From positions 9,732,501 through 9,796,500 of the forward strand of contig CANTUQ010000031.1 of NCBI GenBank assembly GCA_947683425.1: DNA of 64,000 nucleotides. Direction: 5' to 3'. The notes beneath the pieces are model-generated. The model did not search any database and was not told where the DNA came from. It saw nothing but the letters and a program-made list of their open reading frames with translations. A program made the translations under genes and the position numbers. The stretch's first letter is position 1. Every line of letters begins with the position of its first letter. Shown here piece after piece: positions 41,821 to 53,133 of this stretch. The DNA is from Excoecaria cochinchinensis (lineage: Eukaryota; Streptophyta; Magnoliopsida; Malpighiales; Euphorbiaceae).

Positions 41821-43017
41821 ATGGAGTCTGATCCAAGTGAGCATGTGGGTGAGACGGTCGGTAGTGCAAGTGTAGTGAGAGGTGAGCAGCCTGCTTCGCA
41901 GCGTCAGCGAGAGGAGATTCCTGGTGTGGGTTTTGGTCAAGAGAATCCGGTTTTATTGCAAGGTTTGCTTCAGTTGGTAGAGAGGTTGACTGCTCCTAAG
42001 GCTCCGATTGAGTTGTTAAGAAAGAGAGGAGCCGAGGATTTTCATGGTACTGCTTATGACCAGTCTGATGTAGCCGAGTTTTGGCTTAAGAGAGTAGGTC
42101 GGATTTTGCAAGAGATTAGATGTCCTGCAGAACAGAAGGTGCTTTGTGCAGTGTCGTTGCTTCAAGGGCCAGCGTACGATTGGTGGGAATTAGTGATGCG
42201 AAATCCTCAGCGACCAGCCGAGTTGACTTGGGATTTCTTTAAGCAAGAATTTGAGCAGAAGTATGTGACGAAGGCGTATCAAGAGGCTAAGTGGAGAGAG
42301 TTTATCAGTCTGAGGCAGTGAGGTATGACAGTGAGTGAGTATGATAAGGAATTCAGCCGGTTGAGTAAGTACGTGCCTGAGACTTTGTTGACGGATGAGT
42401 TCAGAAGTCGGCATTTCCTAGAGGGACTTCGGGAGGTGTATATAGGTCCGTTGTCGGCATTGTCAGTTTTGCAACCCGTGGGGTATTATCAGCTTGTGGC
42501 AGCGGCGATGAAGTTAGAAGAGTCTGAGGTGATCAAGCAGAGGATTGAGAGTAAGAGGAAAGCACCGAGTGATGGGTTTGGAAGTGGCAAGAAGTCGAGA
42601 GGAGTTCTGAGTGGCAAAAGTGGGAAGAGTTCGATTCCGGTTCATTCGGAAGTCGAGAGTGTAGCGCCACCCTCTAGCAAGGGAAGTGTGATTCCTGAGT
42701 GTGAGCATTGTTATAAGCGCCACTGGGGCGAGTGCAGAAGGATTTCTGGAGCGTGCTTCAGATGTGGCAGCCAAGAGCACATGGTGGCGAATTGTCCGGA
42801 TCGAAGAGAGCTTCAGGATAGACCAGAGAGTAGAGCCAGTGGTCAGAGGGTGAGAGGGAATCAGAGTGGAAGAGGTAGTGGACGTCCTTCGCAAGCGCCA
42901 TCAGAGACAGTGCATAAGTCGCCAACTAAGGAAGTGCCTTCGCATCCGAGAGTTTATGCGATGCAAGTAGGGGATATAGCAGATCGAGCTGGACCTTCTG
43001 GTAAGTTATGTTACTAG
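41821..43017 (+). CDS. GAG protein of the gag-only element (one TGA inside)
   Basis: ATG at 41821 follows the leader directly; the frame ends at TAG after GPSGKLCY (398 residues if the TGA is read through). The capsid domain includes KRGAEDFHGTAYDQSDVAEF, AVSLLQGPAYDWWELV and FFKQEFEQKYVTKAYQ; then TVSEYDKEFSRLSKY, a basic linker, and the knuckle CFRCGSQEHMVANC (C-x2-C-x4-H-x4-C). An in-frame TGA at 42319-42321 falls where the Tekay copy has Arg, so CGA to TGA is likely. It would form the particle and bind RNA. Apart from this codon the frame is intact, in contrast to the neighbouring elements. Confidence 0.85.
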
Positions 43018-43097
43018 TTTTCAGTTAAGTTTCTGTTTGTGTTTGGGTTGTTTGGATTTAAGTGATTAGCGGGGAAATTTCGAGGACGAAATTTCTT

Positions 43098-43110
43098 AAG
43101 GGGGAGTGAT
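43098..43110 (+). promoter_or_regulatory. Polypurine tract of the gag-only element
   Basis: AAGGGGGAGTGAT just before the 3' LTR, the usual Del/Tekay tract, preceded by the conserved end of pol. Confidence 0.85.
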
Positions 43111-43111
43111 T

Positions 43112-45673
43112 TGTAACAACCCAAATAGGGCCTGGTCGGAATTTATGCGATAAGTCGGATAAGTGAGGGTATTTTCATAATTTGGGTAAGAAGAATTTTG
43201 GACATTTAAGAATTTTGTGTTAAAGGAACTAATTAATTAAGTGTTAAGTGAAGTAAAGGGAATTATTAGTGTGTGCTTGTGGTGTAGGGTTGTAGGGTGT
43301 TAGTGGTCTAAGGGCTGTTTTTGTATGGTTTGTGAGCATGGTGCCTTGGATGTAAGTGGATTTATTGGAATTGTTATGGTGTGAGTTAAGTTATGGTGCA
43401 TTAGAAGATATTTGTGTAAGAAGAGCTTGTGTGTGGTTAGTGTATGGTGCCAAGAGTGGATGAGTTAAGATGATGGATGGATGCTCTAGGATTGTGACAA
43501 GTGGCAAGGGTTGGTGGGCAATTAATGAAAAGTAGGAGAGAGGAAGGGAGGGGCAGCTTTTGGTGAGGCTTCCCGTGGAAGCCATCTCCATTTCCCCTTT
43601 CTTTCTCACTTTCCCGTCCCCTCTCTCTCTCCTTCTTCCATTTTTCTGCTCTCACCTCTTTTCCCTTGTGTTTCTTTGTGTTTTGAGTGGTAATCTTGAA
43701 GGTTTGAGTAGGAAGTGTTGAAGGTAAGTGGTTGAGTTCGGTTTGGGGTCTCGTATTTGTTTCTTGTTCTTGGATTTCTGATTTTGATTTTGTTTGGGTC
43801 TGATTTGAGTGTATTGTGGCTGGGTTTTTGTACAAGAATCGGAAGAGAGAAGGAAGAGCAAGGGCAAGGAAAAAGTGGTCTCGTGAGGAGCTCGATTTAA
43901 AGCTGCGATTTCCAGGTTTGGGAGTTTAATTGATGATGTATGGGAGTCTGAATTGTAGTGCTTGAGTTGGGTTTAAGTGCATGTAAGTGTTGTGAGCTGT
44001 GTTGTGGATTGTGGTTTTTCCCTAATTTACTCCTTGGATCAACTCTAAGTGGTGATTGCATGTCATTGGTAATCTTGAGTATTTTATGAATACATGTTTA
44101 AATTGTGTAGTGACTTATAGTGAAGTGCAAGTGATTTAGTGACGATGTTATGCGTTTTCAGAATTTGAGCATGCCCTGTTAGTGTATTTGAGTTTGATTG
44201 TGAGTGATTTCTTGTGGAAATTATAGTTGATTATAGTGTAAATGTGTTTGTGTGGCTTGTGAATGATGCGGTGATGTGCTGGAGGCGAGAGGTAAGTGTT
44301 TTGAATATGTTGTGTGTATGTATGAAGAGTTGTGTGTGAAAAGAGTAGGAAAAAGTGCAGAATTGGGCAAATCTGGGTTCTGTCGCGATCGCGACAAGTG
44401 CCGCGATCGCGACAGAAGGCGGTCTTGGCCCCTTGTTCTTAAAGAGCCCTCTGTCGCGATCGCGGCATTGCTGCGAGCGCGACAGAGAGCTCGGTTGCAG
44501 AAACCTCCGCGCGGGCGTGCTGCCGAGCGTGCGCGCGAGGAGGGAGAACTGGTCTCTGTCGCGATCGCGACACTTGTCGCGAGCGCGACAGAGCTCGGCC
44601 CCGCGAGTTCTGCCGCGAGTGCTTCGTCGCGAGGAGGCCCTTGGCGCGACCTCGCGAGGAAGTACCCCGTGCTCTGTCGCGAGCGCGACACTTGTCGCGA
44701 TCGCGACAGAGGCCCTTCCTGCTTGCCCTGTTTTCTGAATGTGTTTCGTTTGTTCCGCTTTGCACTGTTTCTCACTATTGCATGGTATATGTGTGTGCTT
44801 TTGACTCGTGATACTATTGTACTAGTGTCCTTTATATGGATTTATATTATGTAAGAGTCTTAATTTGACTATTGTTTTTGTTATGTATTGTCTTGTGAGT
44901 TGTTGTGTTGTCGAGCCTGAAGTGTCAAGGTATAGGATAATTAAGCATGCTTAAGAAGGGTTAGTGTTCAGCTGTTCTGTCCGCCCCATTTGGGCGAAGC
45001 GGTCGACCTCCGAGATGGTCATCTTCCGTGTAGTGATAAAATGTTTTGAGACTCCGGTCTCTCGCGCTACCTTCGGGTATTAAAGTGTTTTTGAGGCTTC
45101 GGTCTCCCGTGCCGTGTTCCCGTATCCTCCACCGTTGAATTCAGGCTATTGTGTGAATCGTCTGGTTTTGATACAGTGAAGTGTTCTGATTATTGTGTGA
45201 CTCTGAATAGTGTATTGGTTTAGTGCATTGTATTATTTCATGCTGTATATATATTTATATCTCTGTACTCTGATGCATAAGGATTTATGTATATTAGTGC
45301 ATGTTTTCTTGTATAGTGTTCTGTTGTGTTGTTTCTCCCCACTAAGCGTTATCGCTTAGCACGGGCTTTTATCCCGTGCAGGTAGCGTGAAGGATTTTGG
45401 GAATGCTCGAGTCGTGCATCTGCAGGCAGGCCACATAGGAGTCGAGTTTATTATTTCTTTTGTTTCCTCCTGTAATTCTTTTTGTATATGTATTATTATT
45501 TTGTAAAGAATTTTAAATATCTGTAAACTTTTGGGCTATTGTATATAAATCGTATTTTAATTATTTATGTAATGGTGTATGTTCCCTATTTGGTTATTGA
45601 ATGCTTCCGCTTAGCGCATGTATGCTTCCGCTGTATGCTTCGTCGCGTCGTGAGTGAGTGTCGTGCTGTAGCG
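43112..45673 (+). repeat. 3' LTR of the gag-only element, last bases missing
   Basis: Starts TGTAACAACCCAAATAGGG. It carries the same four 36-bp palindromes (first at 44380-44415) and the stem-loops (45342-45382). Similarity to the 5' LTR stops at GTAGCG (about 45673), where different LTR sequence begins. A short TTGAATGCTTCCGC insertion or duplication is present near 45597-45610. Confidence 0.88.
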
Positions 45674-48600
45674 GGTTTACTGGAGTAGTGTAGGTTGTGT
45701 AGCTTATATCTGACATTATAGATGTCCAATTGATCTAAAATTTGTTGTATTTGAAAGCTAACATCCTAAGGATCATTTTCTAAGAGGACATTTTGGCTAA
45801 AAATGAGATTTAGAGGTTGGTTTAGGCAGTACAATGTTGGGGGTGAGAAGCAGTCTCGTTAGCCCATTTTTCGTAAGGCACTTGGGAGAAGCTTCGGTCG
45901 CGAGTGCGATAGAACCTGATTGTTGAAGGTTTTTCCTCTTCTTTTGAACCTCATGGTTGGTAGGGACTCTTGCCCTTCTTTACCCTCCACTAGGTTGTGT
46001 ATTTTGATATGTTTTTCCTCCCGAAATGCATCCGAACTTCCCTAGAATTGCCTAAAACTTATCCATCATCACGTTGAGAGTCTTTTAGAAGAATAAATGT
46101 GGCACGTATGCGTAAGATTTATATAAGTTTGTTAAGCCATTAGTGATTCAAGTCTCGAGTAGGTTTATTTCTAGATAAGAGTTGTATGTGATGTTAAGAT
46201 TGAATTAAATGATTATTTTAGGTGTGTAATAAACCAAAATTGAAATGATTCTTTTGTATCTCAAATGGTTTTATATGACTGTCTAAATAATGAATGACTC
46301 TCGATTACTTGAATAGTTTAAGATACTTGTGTTGAAGTTCTTGAATTTAATGCATGAATTTGAGAAGTAATGTTTATAAAATTATTAAGAACATTATAAG
46401 AGTAGGTATGTTTTTATGTGAAGTTGTATTCAATTGAGAATTGATAGGAGTGTGATGCTTGGCTCTGTCGCGAGCGCGACTGGTGTAGTGAGCGCGACAG
46501 AGGCCATCTAGCTTTCTGTCGCGGACGCGACTAAGGTTGCGAGCGCGACTCTTCTCTATGCTATGAATGTATGTTGCCGAGCTTTTTGGCATGGGTTTTT
46601 ACTTATGCTTTACAAATGACATGTTGTGTAAACTTGGATATGTTATACCATATAAACTATAGTTGAAATAAATGTTTAGGAATATGTTAAAATTATGATG
46701 GGATTGAAATAAAAAGGTTATGGTTTATTATATTGGATATGAGCCATTACTTTCATTATAAATGAATTATGCACATGATTATCATGTGACTATAATAAAA
46801 GTATGCACCTCAAAAATAGTATTAAAAATAACATGTACATCATTAAAGGAAACAAGTATGTGTTAGCCTGCATTAGTCAAGACGTGGATAGATAGGCATA
46901 CCTATTCTGTTAGCTACAGCCCTCTGTTCTGTTTGGACCCTGATCAGGTCCCCGTTGGGATCCTCGCGATCCCCTCTGTATTTGGATCTTATTTAAGGTC
47001 CCCTCTATAAAATGTTTTGCTTGTGATAAATAAAATGGTTTTCAATTAGTACCCGTAAGTTACCGTCACTGTTCGATTCGTACCCATAAGGTTTCATCAC
47101 TGTATACTCATTATCCACCCGTTTTGACTTAGCAGGCAATAAAATGAATAAAAGAATATGAATTAATTGATAAGTTCTGTAATTACTTGCCAAATGGTTA
47201 TGTGAATGTATATCGCATGCGTTTGATGTTAGATACCATGTGAATTAGTGCATTACGCACTCCTCTGTTCCGGATCCTTTATGGACACTTATGCAGAAAG
47301 GTGTAGCATCTTCAGATACCCATGTGTTTTGTATTATAAGGTGATATCTGTTAAATGGAAAGTAAGGTATCAAGTAAGGTTGTTCTAATAGGCATGTATA
47401 TAAAGATCTTATTTGCATAAGAAATTGTATTGGGACAATGCATGTTATTAATCTATTCAAAATTTATGAGTATGCTTGTTGATATGATGTCTTTGGAGAG
47501 AACTGTTACAATATTTGATATGTATGATTGTCATAGTTGAAAAGCTTAGTAAATGTACCTTGTGAATGTATATATATATATATGTGTGTGTGTTTATATG
47601 TTTAAATGAGAATACAGGTAAGTAATGTTTTGTCTGCCTTTGGGACGTAGGCACGGGTAAGTGAATTGGTAAGAGATTGATGTGCGTTGTTTGATGACTA
47701 TTAATGAATATATTGAGTTCGTATCGATTTGTAAGCATGAGATAGATAATCGAATTTAAGAAAGATGTTAGGAATAATTCTGGAACTTGTGTGAATGAAG
47801 TTTTTGGTAGAACTATGTGGTTCTGATTCCCCAACCATAGGGATACATAGGAAGCTTGGAATGACATTCCAATCCCGAACCAAATCTAAAATCTAAATGT
47901 TTTGTTAGTTTTGAATAAGTAACAGTTTGAATAAAATGAAATGATTTAATATTTAAGTATTGATAATGTAATTTATATGATTTTGAAATAGTTGTGATAA
48001 TGGGAGTTCTGAACTTTATATTTTTAACCTCAAACGTATTTCGGAAAATTATGAAGTGTAACTAAATATAGAGCCATTAAGTGATTTAAAGTATACGATA
48101 ACTTTTGTTTAAAATGTATTTTTGATTAAAAAGTAAATAAGTATTTTTGATTATGGTTTATAAGACGCTAATGTATGGGTAATTACTTAAGTTTCTGTAT
48201 TAAATAATAATATTCGTTTGTAATAACTTTCACTGGCATTCCTTTATGTTTATAAATATATATGTTAATTTGCATGTGTTTGCCTCGGCAACCACTGTGA
48301 GTGGTTGTCCATTATTTGTTTAGCCCGACTAAGCGTTATTGCTTAGCACGATTGTTGTCCATGCAGGTTAGGAGATCAGAGTAGCGCAGCGGTCCGCTGA
48401 GTTTTGGCGAACAAGTCGGTAGAGTTCTAGAAAGTGTTATTTGGATTTCGGAATGTAATTAAGTTTTTATCTATGAGTTTTTGTATTAAGTTGTAAAATC
48501 TTATAATGCAAACAATGGTGTGTGGATGTCATAGATCTAGGATGTGCATGTCTCGAGGTTTGCTTTGAAAAATTTTATTATTCTAATTTTTGTATTGCCG

Positions 48601-48685
48601 TGTATGTCATTGTCTGGTAGCACCCTCCACTCACCGTAGCTCTTCTTCCTTTGATACGCTATGTGTGGGGGTTAAGGATGTTACA
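45674..48685 (+). mobile_element. Tekay-type LTR, 5' end missing
   Basis: Same module order as 16427-18962: palindromes (46465-46551), TAGGCATACCTA (46894), GGACCCTGATCAGGTCCCC (about 46937), GGATCTT...AAGGTCCC (about 46984), TACCC-GTAAG pairs (47050-47095), CTCATTATCCAC (47108) and CTAAGC hairpins (48329-48366). It ends GGATGTTACA at 48685. No PBS follows, so it is a solo or 3' LTR. Its start has been replaced at the junction with the gag-only element. No gene inside. Confidence 0.75.
46465..46551. repeat. Two 36-bp palindrome units
   Basis: 46465-46500 (CTGTCGCGAGCGCGAC...GAGCGCGACAG) and a weaker 46516-46551. Same frame as in the gag-only element, although the surrounding LTR sequence is clearly different. 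Confidence 0.8.
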
Positions 48686-49129
48686 AATAATGTTGAGCTG
48701 AACCCATCTCTTGGATCACCCTTGCTCATGAGGTTTATTCGAACCTTTCCTTCTGACTCATGTACACAATAATATATACAAAAGATTGTGTGTGCGTATG
48801 GAATCATGTGTGTGAAATATACATACAAAACTATATACAAGAAACACATGCAAAGGATTAATATACAAAAATTATGTGTACGCAACTATACGTGTAAAGG
48901 ATTGAATGCATGTGATATGCAAGGGGATATGCAAAAGATCTATGCATGCGAGATGCACATGAGATGCAAGAATGGATAGACCACATCCTAGGTGGTTAAG
49001 GGATTCGTTGAGGGTACTGCTCGGCTGCTCACATTGTTTGATGCCCCCAAGAATCTAGAAAAGCATTGTCTTGGCTTTATGGACTTTGACCCATAATCCT
49101 TTCAAAGAGAACTGACCCGTGTGCATCTT
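48686..49129 (-). other. 3' region of copy C, non-coding
   Basis: Holds an ACATATG/CATATAC-rich stretch (48780-48960) and 'AATGGATAGACCACATCC...GGTGGTTAAGG' (48971-49002), matching 6427-6456 of copy A. No gene recognised. Confidence 0.55.
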
Positions 49130-49965
49130 TTCCCCCCAGTCAATGAGCATTTTTCCCCCAGGACTCTGAATCAAGTTCTGCATTATGCACTACCTACCTA
49201 AAGGGAAGTTATTCGGAGTAATGCCGCCTTATCGCTCCAGGCTTCAAAAGTCATTATTTTAAAGGTAGTGCATCCCTTGTGGATTTTCACACTAGCTTTT
49301 CTTAGCGGGAAGCACGTCCTTTTTCGGATTTTCACATGACCCTATTCCTTATTTTTGTCTGGGGTGAACCCAACTCAGCCCAGCGGCTTTTATTATCTTT
49401 TCTTTTTTCCTATTACATTTTTCTTTCTTTATTTTCAAATATGGTTGCAAGAGAAACTGAAACTATTGTCGGAACCACCTCCCAGGGTTATTGGACAATA
49501 TGCCCCGAGGCACCTCCTTCCTCGTCAATGGCTGTACTCGTTGGCGACCTCCGATGAAGGCATTACTAGATTCAGCGACATAACAGATGAGGACATTAAC
49601 TTTATGCACGCTTGGCTTTCTTTATCTGCTGCAGTAATTGATGGAGCTTAGGGATGCATTCCCCTATGTGGGCTTCGCGAGGCCACCTTTTACATCATGG
49701 TCCGCTGTGCTCGGCAGCACAGGATGACTCAGAATGTGGTGAGACTTCCTTTATCCTTTCGAGGCAGAGTCTTGTCTTCAGCTTTTGCTTCTCGCTATCA
49801 TGATCTCTGGGCTGAACTACTAGTGAAGACCGTCATACCTTCCTTCGGGAGCCATTTTGTCACCTCTAACAATGCGTATAAGAGATGGATATTCATCCCC
49901 GTAATTGATAACAAGACATGACGACTTAGACATCTGGCCGGCGAGAGTAATAGTAAGGCCTAGTT
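49130..49965 (+). pseudogene. Antisense plant-mobile-domain-like gene remnant (copy C)
   Basis: The exon-2 end GCCTTATCGCTCCAG is followed by GC (donor lost). The intron is pyrimidine-rich and its acceptor reads CAA rather than CAG before ATATGGTTGCAAGAG. Exon 3 reads IWLQEKL-like WLQEKLKLLSEPPP, EGITRFSDITDEDINF, a TAG where copy 34490-35917 has Ser, then PLCGLREATFYIMVR, VVRLPLSFRGRVLSSAFASR and a final stop after DNKT. Better preserved than copy A. It supplies the Gln (CAG) that is TAG in the plus-strand element. Confidence 0.7.
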
Positions 49966-50339
49966 TTGATTTATACGTATTTTGAGCAATATATTTCTTT
50001 TTAGAACGGAATTAGAAAATAATGTAAATGAATGAATTCGATTTTATTTCATTTCCCAAAATTGTGTACATTTCAGTATGATTTCAGTATACATGATCAC
50101 TATTTAGCACTAACTCAAAAATGCAAAACTACATTCATTCATGGAACCAAATCTTGATAGCACCAACTCCTGTTGCCAATCAGCCCTCTCGGGTTTTCTT
50201 GATTGGACATTTTCTGTCGAGCCTCTAACTTTTGACCAGGATGCCTTTTTTCGGTTTTCACCCTGATGAGACCCCCAATTTTAGCAAGGCCGCCTTTTTT
50301 CGGTTTTGGACCTGCGGGGCTTTTATTCTCTTCTTTTGA

Positions 50340-51030
50340 TTTTTAGCCTTTAGCCATGGGACTTCTTGAGTCTATTGATGTTGATCGGTTCGTTGAAGTC
50401 ATTGCGATCGCTATCTGACAGAACCGCTGCTCCTTTTGACAACAAGTTCTTGAGGATAAAGGGACCTTCCCATGTTGGTCTGAATTTTCCCCTAATATCG
50501 GGTACACTCGATCACATTTATTTGAATACCAAATCTCGTTCCTTCAATGGGTGTTTCTTGACCTTCTTTCTGAATGACCTAGCAAGCTCTCTCTGATAGA
50601 TCTAATTGTAATAATGATCCCGTGACCTATCTTTGTCTGGCATGTTGAACTGTTGCGCCCTGTCGGCCTTTAGAATCTAGGCTTCTATGACTGTCTTTAA
50701 ATATTTGAGCTCTACCTTGACTGGCCATACTACTTCTGCCTCCAGTATCGAGGAATAAGAGATGACTCTTGTAAAGGTTTTGATGGCGGTTCTCTAGCCT
50801 TGAGGTGCAAAAGGGCAACTTTTCGAATCCTTGAGACTTCAAACCGTCTTGACCAAGATCTTTTGTTAGCATCTCCTCCTGCCCCATTGTTTGAGGGAAA
50901 TACAGAGAGGACTGGTGGTCTTTAATGCCATAATTTAGGAACAACTTAACCATAAATTGTCCTTCCGTCCTTGAACCCCTACGTGGCGCAGTAAGACATA
51001 CTGGGTTCTTTTTTATGACCCCATCCATTA
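50340..51030 (-). pseudogene. Tat integrase remnant (copy C)
   Basis: Minus-strand NYGIKDHQSSLYFPQ and C-terminal pieces to about 50360 (GKFRPTW-like segment near 50480). The same internal deletion as copies A and B. Confidence 0.65.
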
Positions 51031-51074
51031 GTGGTCGTGGGATGTACCTCCCCTGTGATGTCTTTTCCCAAGAT

Positions 51075-51250
51075 CAAACATCCCGTATCCGCTGTGAGTC
51101 AATAGAAACCTTTGGGTCCTCCTCGGAAGTCAAGAAGAATGGGAAAGTGCACGTATGTCTAGCTCAACAGCATTCAAACAAAGCTTGCCCCCAGGATGAC
51201 CTTCTCTTGCCTTTCGTATCAACAGTTTTGGCCGGATCTACATATTGATT
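51075..51250 (+). pseudogene. Inverted RT fragment (copy C)
   Basis: Plus-strand EVKKNGKVHVCLAQQHSNKA then CPQDDLLLPF matches KKNGKVRVCVDYRDLNKACPKDDFPLP. A pyrimidine-rich tract follows (51250-51380), as in the other copies. Confidence 0.8.
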
Positions 51251-51549
51251 ATTTTCCTTTCCTTTTTCCCCTCTTTTCATATTTCATCTTTCTCTTTTTT
51301 CCTATTTTTCTTTCTCTACTTTCCTCATTTTTCTTTTCATTTTTATTTTTTTTCCGTCTTTTTGTCTTTTTTTCTTTTTTCGTGGATAAGCTCTGTTCCA
51401 ATTCTTGATAATCTAAACAGACACGCACTCTTCCTCTTCTCTGTATTAGGATATTGTCGGGTATTTGCGCTTTTATAAAAAAATTTGGTCCTGCTTCTAT
51501 CCGTTGGTTTCTCCTTTTAACCTCTTATGCTCTTTCTGTCTTTAGTCTT

Positions 51550-51800
51550 CTAACCTTTTGCTTGACTGAGTATGCTCTGTGATTTTACCATCTGCTGTCG
51601 GCATACCTTCCTAGATCCAGGCAAAGGCTTTTTTTTTTTTATTTTCTCAAAATTTTCTCGCTCCTTAAGAGTTATGTCAGACGCCATCAAGATTTTCGAG
51701 GTTACAAGAATAAATAGAGTAGCAACAATCGAGTTAATGTCAAATATAAATGAATTATGATCATGCATAATGAGATTGTTAGAAACATCACACAATTAAG
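51550..51800 (-). pseudogene. Tat pol linker fragment (copy C)
   Basis: Minus-strand CDVSNNLIMHDHNSFIFDIN and ASDITLKERENFEKI match CDVSNDFNMHEHDH...FDID and ASSITPEERKNFERI at 30765-30930. Confidence 0.75.
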
Positions 51801-51849
51801 GGAAATTGTTTACTTTATTAATAAAACCAGAAATGTCATTAGCATTATT

Positions 51850-53133
51850 AAAAAAGTTCAGAATTAAAAAGAAAAAATCTAAACTATCGTCTTCTCCTCT
51901 TTCTGCCAATGCAGATGTTGTTGCCGATGGTCCACGATCACCCTCAAGGCCCATCCTTCCTTCCTTTCATCTCCTCATCAATGAGGCCTTGAACTCGCTC
52001 CTTCAAAGTTCGGTATTCATCAGTGTCATGCCTAGTTTGCTAATGATAGGCGCAATAATTATCTGCTCGATGATCTGGATGCCCTCGACTCCAGGCAAGT
52101 TTAGCTAGCTTTGGCTGCAACTTCCCTTGCTTAACAATATAAGTGAACTGTTCAGATAAATGCTTTCCTAGGATGATACAGTCATTTTAGGTCGCTCCTC
52201 TAGTTGGAACCTTTCTATCCCCGAAAATTATTCTGCTACTATCGCCATGATTTGAGCTTCCCTCATTCCCACCTTCAATGACTATGGGGCTCAAGATCCC
52301 AAACTTGCCCCATCAGAACTTGGCAATCATCAATCAGGTCTTTGGTGTACTGATGATGATCCATTAGTCCATGACCCACAGTCGGCTTAGCCGACCATAT
52401 TGGTTGGTTCCTCTCCAACCTCTGAGGGAAAGATTTTCCTAAGCCAATGCGATATTTCTGGGCTATTCCAGCCACCGACACTTTTTCCACCTCCTGAATG
52501 CCGATGTAACTGTCACATCTGCATAAACTATTTTCCTCCCCCGAGCCTGCAGCACCAAAAGTGAGTCTTTTATAGGCGACTTGGGTAGTAGCATGCTTAG
52601 ACCGCATGATTTCTTCCTCGAGGACATCTACTCTTCCTTTCGGGTCATTTATCATTATCCTGAACTCATCCTTAGAAGCATGTCCTTTACCTTTTTGCCC
52701 CTATGGAGGAGCAGAAGACGCCTTCCCTCTAGACTCGGTTCTCGACATGCACGCTATCGCAGTTGAGCCATGTTTGTTCTGTGGCATTGTGAAAGCAGTG
52801 TGTTATGCCTTGGTAGATGGCGTCATTATAGCCGCAAAGTTTTCCCTCATAGCCTTCATCCTAGCTTCAAACTCTTCTAGCTTCCTCTCTATTTCCCGTA
52901 ACTTCCTATCCATTTCATCGATAAAGAGGGCATGAGCTGCGCCGGGTCTTCTTAGCGGGTTTGATATGTTACTTTCTGTAGAATATTATAAAGGGGAATG
53001 ACTTACTGCTTTCTGAGGTTAACTCTGAGCCCACGTATACTGACCTGCTCTCCTCTTATAAAACAAGGAAAAAAGGTTTGCTGATTAGTCACCTGGTCAT
53101 GACCTTTAAACACCTAGCCAGATCTATGATGGC
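51850..53133 (-). pseudogene. Tat gag pseudogene (copy C)
   Basis: The minus strand starts after the acceptor TGTTTTGCAG (last base 53133) with an IIDL-like segment. It runs through DRKLREIERKLEEFEARMKA (about 52860-52920) and a Lys/Glu-rich part, and ends with a decayed knuckle near 52030-52060. Multiple stops and frame changes. Confidence 0.6.

Larger units (their letters stand above)
39090..45673 (+). mobile_element. Gag-only Tekay-type element (TR-GAG-like)
   Basis: Two LTRs (39090-41690; 43112-45673), iMet PBS, a gag frame and a PPT, with pol missing. The internal sequence jumps from the protease border (VGDIADRAGPSGK) to the tail of a Del-type polyprotein (GGGGAAATTTCGAGGACG, about 43070-43088) and the PPT. 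The 3' LTR lacks its last ~17-50 bp, so no target duplication can be confirmed. Such terminal-repeat elements carrying only GAG are known in plants and depend on related elements for enzymes. It disrupts the ATHILA ORF1-like gene. Confidence 0.88.

Noticed and set aside
49336..49436. N-terminal membrane segment of a gene
   Set aside because: It is the pyrimidine-rich intron of the antisense gene, translated.
51196..51478. Phe/Ser-rich hydrophobic frames
   Set aside because: Pyrimidine-rich tract of Tat copy C, in two frames at once.
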